A stretch of 47,221 bases of DNA from NCBI GenBank assembly GCA_964389735.1, contig CAYMEJ010000002.1, positions 1-47,221 on the forward strand, read 5' to 3'. This document shows positions 15,415-23,923 of this stretch, piece by piece. Every line of letters starts with the position of its first letter. Position 1 is the first letter of the stretch. The notes under the pieces are model-generated. The model was given only the letters and a program-made list of their open reading frames with translations. It was not told where the DNA came from and did not search any database. The stretch comes from JAQUVS01 sp964389735. Its GTDB lineage: Bacteria > Bacillota_I > Bacilli_A > RF39 > UBA660. The position numbers and the translations under genes are program-made.

Positions 15415-16221
15415 ATGGATTTTTTATTCACTGAAAAAATATATCTTCCGATATTATACATATGTATTGGAATAATAGTAAATGGAATAATTACAAGAAT
15501 TATTAATAGAACATTAAATCTTAAGCAAACTCATTTAAGAAAAGAAAGTTACAATTATAAGAAAACTGAAACAATAAAATCATTACTTGTTAATATTGTA
15601 AAATATTTAGTAGCAATATTTGTAATTTTAGCTATACTTCCTGTATATGGGGTTGATATAACAACATTATTAGCCGGATTAGGAATAATAGGAGTTGTAG
15701 TTGGATTAGCATTTCAAGATATTGCAAAAGATTTATTATCAGGATTAACAATTGTTTTTGAAAATCAATTTGCTGTTGGAGATATTGTAGAAATAGGAAA
15801 TTTTAAAGGTACTGTAATATTTTTAGGATTAAAAACAACAAAAATAAAAAGTTTAGATGGAAAAATAAAAGTATTAGCAAACAGAAATATAACAGAAGTA
15901 ATTAACTATAGTATGGAATACAATTTAGTTACAGTTGATATTTCTGTAAGTTATGAAGAAAATAACGATCATGTAGAAAAAGTAATAGAAAAAATATTAG
16001 AAAAAGCTGATCAAAATATTAAAAATATAATAGGAAGTCCAAAATTGCAAGGAATTGTTGAATTAGATAGTTCTGCAGTAATATATAGAATAACAGCAGA
16101 AGCAAATGCAAAGAATGTTATTCAAGTTGAAAGAGATATTAGAAAATTATTAAAAATAGGTTTGGATAAAGAAAAAATAAAAATACCTTATACACAAATA
16201 GAGGTGCACAATGGAAAATAA
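15415..16221 (+). CDS. mscS: small-conductance mechanosensitive channel (MscS family)
   Basis: Releases solutes during hypo-osmotic shock. The 268 residues have two N-terminal membrane segments (about 9-28 and 60-78), then the pore helix region VDITTLLAGLGIIGVVVGLAFQDIAKDLLSG, which is the MscS TM3 Gly/Ala-rich signature, and the beta domain FENQFAVGDIVEIGNFKGTV. A soluble C-terminal domain follows. It starts 1 bp after the parB stop. The order parB-mscS-DUF951-ychF is as in staphylococci. It overlaps the DUF951 gene by 11 bp. Confidence 0.93.
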   Translation: MDFLFTEKIYLPILYICIGIIVNGIITRIINRTLNLKQTHLRKESYNYKKTETIKSLLVNIVKYLVAIFVILAILPVYGVDITTLLAGLGIIGVVVGLAFQDIAKDLLSGLTIVFENQFAVGDIVEIGNFKGTVIFLGLKTTKIKSLDGKIKVLANRNITEVINYSMEYNLVTVDISVSYEENNDHVEKVIEKILEKADQNIKNIIGSPKLQGIVELDSSAVIYRITAEANAKNVIQVERDIRKLLKIGLDKEKIKIPYTQIEVHNGK

Positions 16222-16396
16222 TGATTATAAAATAAATTCAAAAGTGATAATGAAAAAAGGTCATCCATGTGGAGCAAATGAATGGGAAATAATAAGAATA
16301 GGTGCAGATATAAAAATTAAATGCATAAAATGTGGTAGAACAATAATGATGCCAAGAATAGAATTTAATAAAAAAATAAAGAAAATAATAGACTAG
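16211..16396 (+). CDS. DUF951 protein
   Basis: A 61-residue protein of the DUF951 family, recognised by the pattern MKKGHPCGANEWEIIRIGADIKIKCIKCGR; family members are of this size and sit between mscS and ychF in many Bacilli. One Cys in HPCG plus CIKC could bind a metal, which is inference. RBS GAGGTG in the end of mscS. No function is established to my knowledge. Confidence 0.88.
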   Translation: MENNDYKINSKVIMKKGHPCGANEWEIIRIGADIKIKCIKCGRTIMMPRIEFNKKIKKIID

Positions 16397-16408
16397 AAGG
16401 TAGATAAA

Positions 16409-18001
16409 ATGAAAGAAAAGAAAAAGTGGAAATTGAAAAAATTTCATTTTCATCCAGTTACAGCATTTTTAATTTTAATAGGATTAACAATATTATTGAG
16501 TGGTGTATTATCAATATTTGAAATGCAAGCAACTTATAGTAAAATAAATCCAACTACAAACCAATTAGAATCAACCTTAGTAACAGTAGAAAATTTATGT
16601 AATTATGATGGTTTAAAATATATAATTAGTAATGCCGCTCGTAATTTTATGAGTTTTACAACTCTTAGTACATTATTAATATCATTAATAGGATTAAGTG
16701 TTGCTCAAGCAACAGGATTTTTAGATACATACATTAAAAGAGTATTAGTAAAATTAGATAATAAAAAAATAACTTTTATTTTAATGTTTTTAGCAATATG
16801 CTCAAGTCTAATTAATGAAATAGGATATGTAATACTTATTCCATTAAGTGCAATTGTTTTTTTGGCAAATAATAGAAATCCATTGGCTGGAATTATAACG
16901 GCATTTACGGGTGTAGCATTTGGATATGGTGCAACAGTATTTGTAGGATCAATGGAAGTTAACTTAAATTCAACTACAGAATTAGCAGCACAATTAATAG
17001 ATAGTAATTATCATGTTAGTTTAACATCTAATCTATTTATTATCATTATTACAACAATAATATTGTCAATTGTTGGTACTTTAATAATAGAAAAACTAGT
17101 AATTCCTAAATTAGGAAAATATAAAGAATCAAAAGAAGAATTAACAAATGAAATTCCTATTATTAATCAAGAAGAAGAAGAACAACAAAAATTAGAAGAA
17201 GAAATAAGAGAAAAAAAAGGTTTAAAAAATGCATACATAACAGCAGGTATATTACTTTTAGTATTTATATATATGTTAATACCTGATTTACCTTTTTCTG
17301 GATTATTGCTAGATATGGAAGAAAAAACATATCTAAATCAAGTTTTTGGAACAAATTCATATTTCCAAGATGGATTTACTTTTATGATATCATTAATGTT
17401 CCTATTAACAGGAATAGCATATGGATATGGTGCAAAAACAATTAAAAATGATAGAGAAATAATTACAAAAGCTAATGAACATATGTGTAATATTGGTAGT
17501 TTGATAATCCTAGTATTTTTAGCAGCACAATTTATTGCAATATTTAAAAAAACAAATATAGCTACAATAGTAACAGCATGGGGTGCTAATATAGTAAGTG
17601 ATTTATCATTTACAGGAATACCATTAATTTTATTGGTTTTAATTGTTATTGTTATTTCTAATTTACTTGCAACAACACCAGTTGCAAAATGGACAATATT
17701 AGCTCCAGTAGTAGTACCAAAATTAATGCAAGCTAATATATCTCCACAATTTTCACAATTTATATTAAGAGCAGGAGACTCAATGACAAAGGGAATTACA
17801 CCTTTACTCGCATACTTTGTTATTTTCCTCGGATATTTAAATATATATAATCCAAATAAGGAAAAACCAATAACAATAGGTGATGCAATAAGGATGATAA
17901 CACCATTCTGTTTAATAATAAGTTTAACATGGGTACTAATAATATTATTCTGGTACATAACAGGATTACCATTAGGACCAAGTGTATATACAACATTATA
18001 G
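16409..18001 (+). CDS. AbgT family transporter
   Basis: Membrane protein of 530 residues resembling AbgT (p-aminobenzoyl-glutamate transporter) and its drug-efflux relatives. HPVTAFLILIGLTILLSGVLS starts the first membrane segment, followed by an extracellular loop with GLKYIISNAARNFMSFTTL. The NEIGYVILIPLSAIVFLANNRNPLAGIITAFTGVAFGYGATV region carries the family pattern of PL-x-AI-x-F and GR/NP-LAG. An acidic cytoplasmic loop lies around 245-275, and the C-terminal half repeats the fold (SNLLATTPVAKWTILAPVVVP). Substrate unknown. Extra gene compared with the standard parB-ychF interval. A strong terminator overlaps its stop. Confidence 0.85.
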   Translation: MKEKKKWKLKKFHFHPVTAFLILIGLTILLSGVLSIFEMQATYSKINPTTNQLESTLVTVENLCNYDGLKYIISNAARNFMSFTTLSTLLISLIGLSVAQATGFLDTYIKRVLVKLDNKKITFILMFLAICSSLINEIGYVILIPLSAIVFLANNRNPLAGIITAFTGVAFGYGATVFVGSMEVNLNSTTELAAQLIDSNYHVSLTSNLFIIIITTIILSIVGTLIIEKLVIPKLGKYKESKEELTNEIPIINQEEEEQQKLEEEIREKKGLKNAYITAGILLLVFIYMLIPDLPFSGLLLDMEEKTYLNQVFGTNSYFQDGFTFMISLMFLLTGIAYGYGAKTIKNDREIITKANEHMCNIGSLIILVFLAAQFIAIFKKTNIATIVTAWGANIVSDLSFTGIPLILLVLIVIVISNLLATTPVAKWTILAPVVVPKLMQANISPQFSQFILRAGDSMTKGITPLLAYFVIFLGYLNIYNPNKEKPITIGDAIRMITPFCLIISLTWVLIILFWYITGLPLGPSVYTTL

Positions 18002-18028
18002 ACTTGTATTATTACAAGTCTTTCTTTT
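18000..18028 (+). terminator. terminator after the AbgT transporter
   Basis: AGACTTGTA (18000-18008) pairs with TACAAGTCT (18013-18021), loop TTAT, then TTTCTTTT. Confidence 0.8.
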
Positions 18029-18044
18029 CATAATAAATAAAAAA

Positions 18045-18053
18045 TGATATAAT
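18045..18053 (+). promoter_or_regulatory. extended -10 promoter of ychF
   Basis: TGATATAAT, with a weak TTTTCA -35 at 18025-18030 (17-bp spacer), 28 bp before the start. Confidence 0.55.
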
Positions 18054-18080
18054 GTATCATGTACGAAATGAGGTTTTAAA

Positions 18081-19181
18081 ATGAGTTTAACAGCAGGAAT
18101 AGTTGGATTACCAAATGTAGGGAAATCAACATTATTTAATGCAATAACAAAACAAAAAATATTAGCAGCTAATTACCCTTTTGCAACAATAGATCCAAAT
18201 GTAGGGGTAGTAGTAGTACCAGATAAAAGATTAGATTTTCTAAATGAATTATATTCACCAAAAAGTTTAGTACCAACTACTATAGAATATACTGATATAG
18301 CAGGATTAGTAAAAGGAGCAAGTGAAGGAGAAGGTTTGGGAAATAAATTTCTTTCACATATTAGAGAAACCGATGCAATAGTAGAAGTAGTTAGATGTTT
18401 TGAAAGTAAAGACATTATTCATGTTGAAGGAACAGTAGATCCTATAAGAGATATTGAGATTATTAACGTTGAATTAATGCTAGCAGACTTAGAAACAATA
18501 AATAATAGATTAAATAGAATTGGTAAAAAAGCAGCAATGTCTAAAGATAAAGAAACTAAAATAGAAGTAGAATTACTAGAAAAGATAAAAGATAATTTAG
18601 AAAAAAATATTCCATTAAGAAGAGTAAATTTTACTGTTGAAGAATTAAAAAGTATAAAAGCTTTTAGTTTATTGACTTTAAAACCAATAATATATATGGC
18701 AAATATAAGTGACGAAGACCTATTAGAAGATGGTAACAAGTATGTTGATATGGTAAGAGAATATGCAAAGAAAGAAAATTCAGAAGTTATTACAGTATCA
18801 GCAAAAATCGAAGAAGATTTATGTGATTTAGCAGAAGATGAAAGAGAAGAATTCTTAAAAGAATTAGGAATAAAAGAGGCAGGTCTAGAAAAATTAATAA
18901 CAGCTACATATAAATTATTGGGATTAGCAACCTATTTTACTGCGGGAACAGATGAATGTAGAGCATGGACATTTAAAAAAGGAATGAAAGCACCAGAATG
19001 CGCAGGAATAATACATACAGATTTTGAAAAAGGATTTATAAGAGCAGAAATAATGAGCTATGATGATTTAAAACAATATGGTACAGAATTAAAAGTAAAA
19101 GAAGCTGGAAGAACAAGATTAGAAGGAAAAGAATATATTATGCAAGATGGAGATATATGCCATTTTAGATTTAATGTGTAA
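18081..19181 (+). CDS. ychF: redox-regulated ATPase/GTPase YchF
   Basis: Obg-like P-loop protein (Ola1/YchF) that prefers ATP, associates with ribosomes and affects translation and stress responses. 366 residues is exactly the family size. It shows GLPNVGKSTLFNAIT (G1), NYPFATIDPNVG, DIAGLVKGASEGEGLGNKFL (G3 and the following loop), a coiled middle region, and the C-terminal TGS domain with TAGTDECRAWTFKKG, DFEKGFIRAEIM and YIMQDGDICHFRF. Start ATG has GAGG upstream. It stands in its Bacilli position before rpsF, separated here by one membrane gene. Confidence 0.97.
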   Translation: MSLTAGIVGLPNVGKSTLFNAITKQKILAANYPFATIDPNVGVVVVPDKRLDFLNELYSPKSLVPTTIEYTDIAGLVKGASEGEGLGNKFLSHIRETDAIVEVVRCFESKDIIHVEGTVDPIRDIEIINVELMLADLETINNRLNRIGKKAAMSKDKETKIEVELLEKIKDNLEKNIPLRRVNFTVEELKSIKAFSLLTLKPIIYMANISDEDLLEDGNKYVDMVREYAKKENSEVITVSAKIEEDLCDLAEDEREEFLKELGIKEAGLEKLITATYKLLGLATYFTAGTDECRAWTFKKGMKAPECAGIIHTDFEKGFIRAEIMSYDDLKQYGTELKVKEAGRTRLEGKEYIMQDGDICHFRFNV

Positions 19182-19205
19182 ATAGAAGTAGGGTAGTAAA
19201 GTAGT

Positions 19206-19925
19206 ATGAAAGAATTTTTTATTGATGAAGTCAGGGGAATTCCATTCAATTTATTTGATATAACACATTTGTGTTTAATATTCCTTTTAGTAATATCACT
19301 AATTATAATATATAAAAATAGAAATAAATTACCAAATATAAAAAATAAAAAAAGATTAAAAAACATTTTTGCAATAATATTGTTAGCAAATATGATTATT
19401 TTATATGGTGGGTATATTATATATGGAGTATATGATTGGAAATCACATTTACCATTTCATTTTTGTTTTATAACTGGAATCTTGTTTTCAATATGTATGC
19501 TAATAAATTCAAAAAAACTCTATAAAATTTTATATTTTTGGATATTTATTGGACCATTACCAGCAATAATATGGCCAGATAATAACAGTTGTTTTGATAA
19601 TTATTTATTTTATCATTACATCATAAGCCATCATTTCTTAGTAATATTTAGTATGATAGTATACTATATGGATAGAATTAAAATAGAAAAAAAAGATATA
19701 TTAAATTCGTTTTTTTGGGCACAAGCAGTATTTGGTTTTATGATAATATTTAATCAAATATGTGGAACAAACTATATTATGTCAGAAAGAATACCCGTTA
19801 GAATATTAGAATTATATCCATTTTTAAAAAACTTTAATTATCCAATATTATTATTAGAATTAACTGGAATAATTGTAATGGCATTAGCATATATTCCAGT
19901 ATATTTTAGAAATAAGGAAGTTTAA
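19206..19925 (+). CDS. YwaF/TMEM164-like integral membrane protein
   Basis: A 239-residue protein with about six hydrophobic segments. It resembles the bacterial YwaF family (TIGR02206): the LPFHFC motif in the second or third helix (LPLHLC in relatives), a FWIFIGPLPAIIWPD loop and a HHFLVI helix with paired His are conserved there. Function is unknown to me. It begins 24 bp after ychF with a weak ribosome site (AAGTAGGG), probably co-transcribed. Its stop codon lies in a terminator hairpin. Confidence 0.7.
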   Translation: MKEFFIDEVRGIPFNLFDITHLCLIFLLVISLIIIYKNRNKLPNIKNKKRLKNIFAIILLANMIILYGGYIIYGVYDWKSHLPFHFCFITGILFSICMLINSKKLYKILYFWIFIGPLPAIIWPDNNSCFDNYLFYHYIISHHFLVIFSMIVYYMDRIKIEKKDILNSFFWAQAVFGFMIIFNQICGTNYIMSERIPVRILELYPFLKNFNYPILLLELTGIIVMALAYIPVYFRNKEV

Positions 19926-19938
19926 CTTCTTTTTTTTT
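19917..19938 (+). terminator. terminator after the YwaF-like gene
   Basis: GAAGT (19917-19921) pairs with ACTTC (19925-19929), loop TTA, then nine T. Short stem. Confidence 0.55.
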
Positions 19939-19946
19939 CAAAAAAC

Positions 19947-19975
19947 TTTACTTTTTAATTAGTATTTGTTATACT
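19947..19975 (+). promoter_or_regulatory. rpsF operon promoter
   Basis: TTTACT (19947-19952) and TATACT (19970-19975) with a 17-bp spacer; transcription would start near 19982, at the leader hairpins. Confidence 0.7.
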
Positions 19976-19981
19976 ACATAC

Positions 19982-20034
19982 GAGTATTTCGGTACTCCTT
20001 GCCTAGAAATAGGCCTTAAGTCCAAAAGGAGGTG
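19982..20034 (+). promoter_or_regulatory. structured rpsF leader, possible S6:S18 autoregulatory element
   Basis: The leader has hairpin GAGTA-TTTCGG-TACTC (19982-19997) and GCCTA-GAAA-TAGGC (20001-20014). In a second fold CTCCTT (19995-20000) pairs with AAGGAG (20026-20031), the rpsF ribosome site, enclosing the second hairpin and competing with the first. The CTT/AAG closure at 19998-20000/20018-20020 would leave a 3-nt bulge. rpsF leaders in many bacteria bind S6:S18; whether this is that motif I cannot confirm. Confidence 0.5.
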
Positions 20035-20039
20035 TAAAA

Positions 20040-20330
20040 ATGAAAAATTACGAAATTATGTTTATAGTAAGACCAGATTTAGAAGAAGCAAACATTAAAG
20101 CAATAGCAGAAAATATGAAAACAACTTTAGAAAGCAATGGAGCAAAGATTACTGAATTTAAAGAAATGGGTCAAAAAGAATTAGCATATGAAATTAAAAA
20201 ACATACAACAGGATACTATTTCTTAATTAATATTGAATCAGCTGATAGTAAAGCAATTGAAGAATTTGATCGTTTAGCTCTAATAAGTGAAGATATAATT
20301 CGTCATCTTGTTGTTAAAATAGAAGCATAA
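20040..20330 (+). CDS. rpsF: 30S ribosomal protein S6
   Basis: Binds the central domain of 16S rRNA with S18. The 96-residue protein shows the S6 pattern MKNYEIMFIVRPDLEEANI, the EMGQKELAYEIKKHTTGYYFLINIE middle (RRLAYPI-like region) and the RHLVVKIE end. A full AAAGGAGGTG ribosome site lies upstream within the leader. First gene of rpsF-ssb-rpsR, which is conserved throughout Bacilli; 16 bp separate it from ssb. Confidence 0.97.
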   Translation: MKNYEIMFIVRPDLEEANIKAIAENMKTTLESNGAKITEFKEMGQKELAYEIKKHTTGYYFLINIESADSKAIEEFDRLALISEDIIRHLVVKIEA

Positions 20331-20346
20331 GAAAAGAGGAAATATT

Positions 20347-20820
20347 ATGAATAAAGTATTTTTAATAGGTAGATTAACTAGAGATCCAGAATTAAGATAT
20401 ACTAGTAACAATATACCTTCAGCAACATTTAGTATTGCTGTAAATAGAAACTTTGCAAATCAAAATGGTGAAAGAGAAGCTGACTTTATAAATATTGTAG
20501 TATGGAGAAAACAAGCTGAAAATGTAAAAAACTACATTGGAAAAGGTAGTCAAGTAGCAATAGATGGAAGAATCCAAACAAGAAGTTATGATGGAGAAGA
20601 TGGAAAGAAAAGATATGTTACAGAAGTAGTAGCAGATAATGTTCAATTCTTAGATAGTAAATCTTCAGGACAATCATATACTTCAGGATCTAATTCAACT
20701 GATTCAACTAGTCCATATGATTTTAATCAAGAAGAACCAACAACAACAGATGTAAAAAATGATCCATTTGCAGACTTTGGTTCAAATATAGAAATCAGTG
20801 ATGATGATTTACCATTCTAA
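20347..20820 (+). CDS. ssb: single-stranded DNA-binding protein
   Basis: Coats single-stranded DNA in replication and repair. Residues 1-105 are the OB fold, with MNKVFLIGRLTRDPELRYT and ADFINIVVWRKQAENVKNYIGKGSQVAI. A Ser/Thr/Asn-rich linker follows, and the protein ends in the acidic tip DDDLPF that recruits partners. 157 residues is normal. It sits between rpsF and rpsR, with AGAGGA before the ATG. Confidence 0.97.
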   Translation: MNKVFLIGRLTRDPELRYTSNNIPSATFSIAVNRNFANQNGEREADFINIVVWRKQAENVKNYIGKGSQVAIDGRIQTRSYDGEDGKKRYVTEVVADNVQFLDSKSSGQSYTSGSNSTDSTSPYDFNQEEPTTTDVKNDPFADFGSNIEISDDDLPF

Positions 20821-20837
20821 AAAGGAGGAATGTAAAC

Positions 20838-21053
20838 ATGGCAGAATTTCATAGAAAAAAGAAAAAAATATGTTATATGTGTGCAGGAAAAAACATTGAT
20901 TATAAAGATGTAGAAACATTAAAAAAATATATTAATGAAAAAGGTAAAATATTACCAAGACGTGTAACAGGTGCTTGTGCTAGACATCAAAGACATATTG
21001 CTGAACAAATAAAAAGAGCACGTGCAATAGCATTATTACCATTTACAAAATAA
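20838..21053 (+). CDS. rpsR: 30S ribosomal protein S18 (zinc-ribbon type)
   Basis: Partner of S6 on 16S rRNA. The 71-residue protein has the S18 core INEKGKILPRRVTGACARHQRHIAEQIKRARAIALLPFT. Cys12, Cys15, Cys47 and His50 form the four zinc ligands of the C+ type S18; many Firmicutes have lost some. AAAGGAGG precedes the ATG. Last gene of the rpsF operon, ended by a hairpin. Confidence 0.97.
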   Translation: MAEFHRKKKKICYMCAGKNIDYKDVETLKKYINEKGKILPRRVTGACARHQRHIAEQIKRARAIALLPFTK

Positions 21054-21073
21054 GAACCATAGGTTCTTTTTTT
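21053..21073 (+). terminator. terminator after rpsR
   Basis: AGAACC (21053-21058) pairs with GGTTCT (21062-21067), loop ATA, followed by T7. Confidence 0.75.
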
Positions 21074-21137
21074 ATTTTCAAATGACATATATTAATATTT
21101 GTAGTATAATTATATATAGCAATTGCAAGGAGGATTT

Positions 21138-22100
21138 ATGAATATGAAAGATAAAATAATAGATATAAATAAAATGATTGATTCAAGCAAAAACATATTC
21201 ATAATGGGCCATAAAGACTTAGATTTAGATGCCATAGGAAGTGCACTTGCAATCAATGATTTATTGATGATAAAAGGAATTAATTCAACAATTATAATAG
21301 ATGACGAATTACATGAACCAGCAGTAAAAAAAGTGTTAGAAGAAACACAAAAGAAAATAATAATAAAAAAAAGTAATGAAATAGAATTTAATAAAAATAG
21401 TTTATTAATAATTGTAGATACAAATAAACCTTATTTATTACAAAATGAGAATTTAATAGAAAAAACAGATAAAATATTATTAATAGATCATCATGATATA
21501 ACAAAAGAATCAATAAGTAAGGGAATAATATTAGTAGATGAAAAATCATCAAGTACTTGTGAAATGATAGCAAACTATATAGATAAAGAAAACCAAAAAA
21601 TAGATAGTTATACTGCAACAATATTATTAGGAGGAATTGTACTTGATACTAATAATTTTATTATCAAGACCAGTTCTAATACCTATAATATGGCCTATAA
21701 ATTATCATTATTAGGAGCAGATCCTTTAAAAGTGCAATATTTATTAAAACAAGATATTGAAGATTATATAGCAAGGCAAAAAGTAATAACAGAAGTAAGA
21801 ATAATAAACAAAACAATTGCAGTTGCAGTAGGGTCTTCAAGAATAAAATATAGAAGAGAAGAATTAGCAAAAATTGCTGATACATTATTACAATTCAATC
21901 ACATTGAAAGTTCATATGTAATTGGATATTTATCCACAAAAAACGTGGGAATAAGTGCAAGATCAATTGGAGATAAAGATGTAGGAAAAATAGTATCAAT
22001 ATTTGGTGGTGGTGGAGATGAAAATGAAGCTGCAGCCCAAATAAATGATGTTAAATTAGAAGAAATAGAAAATAAATTAATTAGTGTATTAAATAAATAG
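21138..22100 (+). CDS. DHH-DHHA1 phosphodiesterase, reduced GdpP
   Basis: It lies where GdpP (YybT), the cyclic-di-AMP phosphodiesterase, is found between rpsR and rplI. The protein is 320 residues, against about 650 for GdpP, with no membrane segments, PAS or GGDEF domain. It keeps the DHH part: HKDLDLDAIGSA (metal-binding motif I), IVDTNK and IDHHD. It also has a DHHA1 domain, in which the usual GGGGH motif reads GGGGDENEAAAQ, so the His is replaced by Asp. The start is ATG 21138 with AAGGAGG 4 nt upstream; an in-frame TTG at 21123 is less likely. Substrate might be c-di-AMP, pApA or short RNA, as in Pde2/NrnA enzymes. Confidence 0.85.
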   Translation: MNMKDKIIDINKMIDSSKNIFIMGHKDLDLDAIGSALAINDLLMIKGINSTIIIDDELHEPAVKKVLEETQKKIIIKKSNEIEFNKNSLLIIVDTNKPYLLQNENLIEKTDKILLIDHHDITKESISKGIILVDEKSSSTCEMIANYIDKENQKIDSYTATILLGGIVLDTNNFIIKTSSNTYNMAYKLSLLGADPLKVQYLLKQDIEDYIARQKVITEVRIINKTIAVAVGSSRIKYRREELAKIADTLLQFNHIESSYVIGYLSTKNVGISARSIGDKDVGKIVSIFGGGGDENEAAAQINDVKLEEIENKLISVLNK

Positions 22101-22110
22101 GAGGTTCATT

Positions 22111-22551
22111 ATGAAAGTATTATTTAAAAAAGATGCTAAAAATATAGGTAAAAAAGGTGAAATAAAAGAAGTAAAAGATGGATATGCAGAAAATTTCTTA
22201 ATAAAAAAAGGAATAGCAGTAAAAGTAACAGAAAAAAGCATGATTGATTTCACTAATGAAAAAAAGGAAGAAAAAGATTTAGATAAAGCATTAAGAGAAA
22301 AAGCGACAGAAGAAAAAGCAAAAATGGAAAAATTATCTATTATATTTAAAGTAAAAGCAGGAAATGATGGAAGAATATTTGGTACAATAAGTCAAAAACA
22401 AATTAAAGAAGAACTTCTAAAAAAGGGCTATAAAATAGAAAAAACAAAAATAAAAATTGATAATCAAATATCTACACTAGGATTTCATATTGTAAAAATA
22501 GAATTATATAAGGAAATATGTGCAGAATTAAAAATACAATTAGTAAAATAA
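22111..22551 (+). CDS. rplI: 50S ribosomal protein L9
   Basis: Elongated large-subunit protein near the L1 stalk. The 146 residues have the N-terminal KVLFKKDAKNIGKKGEIKEVKDGYAENFLIKKGIAV, matching the L9 signature, then a long charged helix and a C-terminal domain with GRIFGTISQKQIKEEL and LGFHIVKIELYKEI. AGGAGG precedes the ATG 10 bp after the DHH gene. rplI before dnaC is the usual order. Confidence 0.97.
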   Translation: MKVLFKKDAKNIGKKGEIKEVKDGYAENFLIKKGIAVKVTEKSMIDFTNEKKEEKDLDKALREKATEEKAKMEKLSIIFKVKAGNDGRIFGTISQKQIKEELLKKGYKIEKTKIKIDNQISTLGFHIVKIELYKEICAELKIQLVK

Positions 22552-22564
22552 AGAAGGTGAAACA

Positions 22565-23923
22565 ATGGCAGTTAAAACATTACCAAATAATATAGAAGCA
22601 GAACAATCAGTATTAGGAGCAATGTTCCTATCAAATTATGCATTAGAAAAAGGATGTGAAATGTTAACAAAAGAATCATTTTACATGAATAATAATGCAC
22701 AAATATTTGAAGCAATGAAAAGTTTATCTGATAAGAAAATCCCAATAGATTTAACAACTATAACAAATGAATTAAAGCAAGCAAATACACTTAATGAAAT
22801 AGGTGGAGTAGAATATTTAACAGAAGTATTAGAAATGGTTCCAACAGCTGCCAACGTTGATTCATATATTAAAATAGTTGAAGATACCGCAATATTAAGA
22901 AAACTAATAGAAACATCTACAGAAATTGCAACTATGGGATATGCAAATAATGGTGAAATAAACGAAGTATTAGATGATGCAGAAAAGAAAATATTAAATA
23001 TTGTAAAAAATAAAAGAACTAGTGAATTTAGAACTATTCAAGAAGTATTAAATAAAACTCAATCAGATTTAGAAACATTAGCAGAAATGAAAGGTGAAGT
23101 TACAGGTTTACCAACAGGATGGTATGATTTAGATAAAATAACTTCAGGTTTTCATGAAAATGAATTAATAATAGTAGCAGCAAGACCAGCAATGGGAAAA
23201 ACTGCATGGGCTCTTAATTTAGCAACAAATGTTGCAATGAATACAAATAAAACAGTAGCATTATTTAACTTAGAAATGGGTGCAGAACAATTAGCAATGC
23301 GTATGTTATCATCCCTAGGACAAATAGAAGGATGGAAGTTAAGAACCGGTAAATTATTAAACAATGATTGGAAAAGAATAAATGAAGCAATAAGCCAATT
23401 AAGTAATTCAAAAATATTTATTAATGATACTCCAGGTATCACTATAGGAGAAATAAGATCAAAATGTAGAAGACTTGCTAGCAGTGAAAACGGATTAGGA
23501 ATGGTAGTAATAGACTACTTACAATTGATTTCTGGTGGTAAAGGGTATGGAAATAATAGACAACAAGAAGTATCAGATATTTCTCGTGCGTTAAAAACGA
23601 TGGCAATGGAATTAAAAGTTCCAATAATAGCATTGTCTCAATTATCTCGTGCTGTTGAAAGTAGAGAAGATAAAAGACCATTAATGAGTGATTTAAGAGA
23701 ATCAGGTTCAATAGAACAAGATGCAGATATAGTAGCATTCTTATATAGGGATGATTATTATAATAAAGAAGCAAGAACAGATAATGATACAAGTATAAGT
23801 GAATTTATTATAGGTAAACATCGTAATGGACCAACAACAACAATAGAAATGTTATTTAAAAGAGATACAAGTACATTCTTAAGTTATAGAAAAGAAGATA
23901 GCAAAGGTGAAAAAAATGAATAA
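22565..23923 (+). CDS. dnaC: replicative DNA helicase DnaC (DnaB family)
   Basis: Hexameric helicase at the fork. The 452 residues begin with the DnaB N-terminal domain (LPNNIEAEQSVLGAMFLS), followed by the linker helix and the RecA-type domain with Walker A ARPAMGKTAWALNLA, NLEMGAEQLAMRML, Walker B MVVIDYLQLISG and LSQLSRAVESRED with an arginine-finger region. The protein matches DnaB/DnaC length. Its last codons contain the ribosome site and start codon of the next gene. Confidence 0.97.
   Translation: MAVKTLPNNIEAEQSVLGAMFLSNYALEKGCEMLTKESFYMNNNAQIFEAMKSLSDKKIPIDLTTITNELKQANTLNEIGGVEYLTEVLEMVPTAANVDSYIKIVEDTAILRKLIETSTEIATMGYANNGEINEVLDDAEKKILNIVKNKRTSEFRTIQEVLNKTQSDLETLAEMKGEVTGLPTGWYDLDKITSGFHENELIIVAARPAMGKTAWALNLATNVAMNTNKTVALFNLEMGAEQLAMRMLSSLGQIEGWKLRTGKLLNNDWKRINEAISQLSNSKIFINDTPGITIGEIRSKCRRLASSENGLGMVVIDYLQLISGGKGYGNNRQQEVSDISRALKTMAMELKVPIIALSQLSRAVESREDKRPLMSDLRESGSIEQDADIVAFLYRDDYYNKEARTDNDTSISEFIIGKHRNGPTTTIEMLFKRDTSTFLSYRKEDSKGEKNE

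Noticed and set aside
17338..17958. 206-codon minus-strand frame
   Set aside because: Antisense to the AbgT transporter and without start signals; a shadow.
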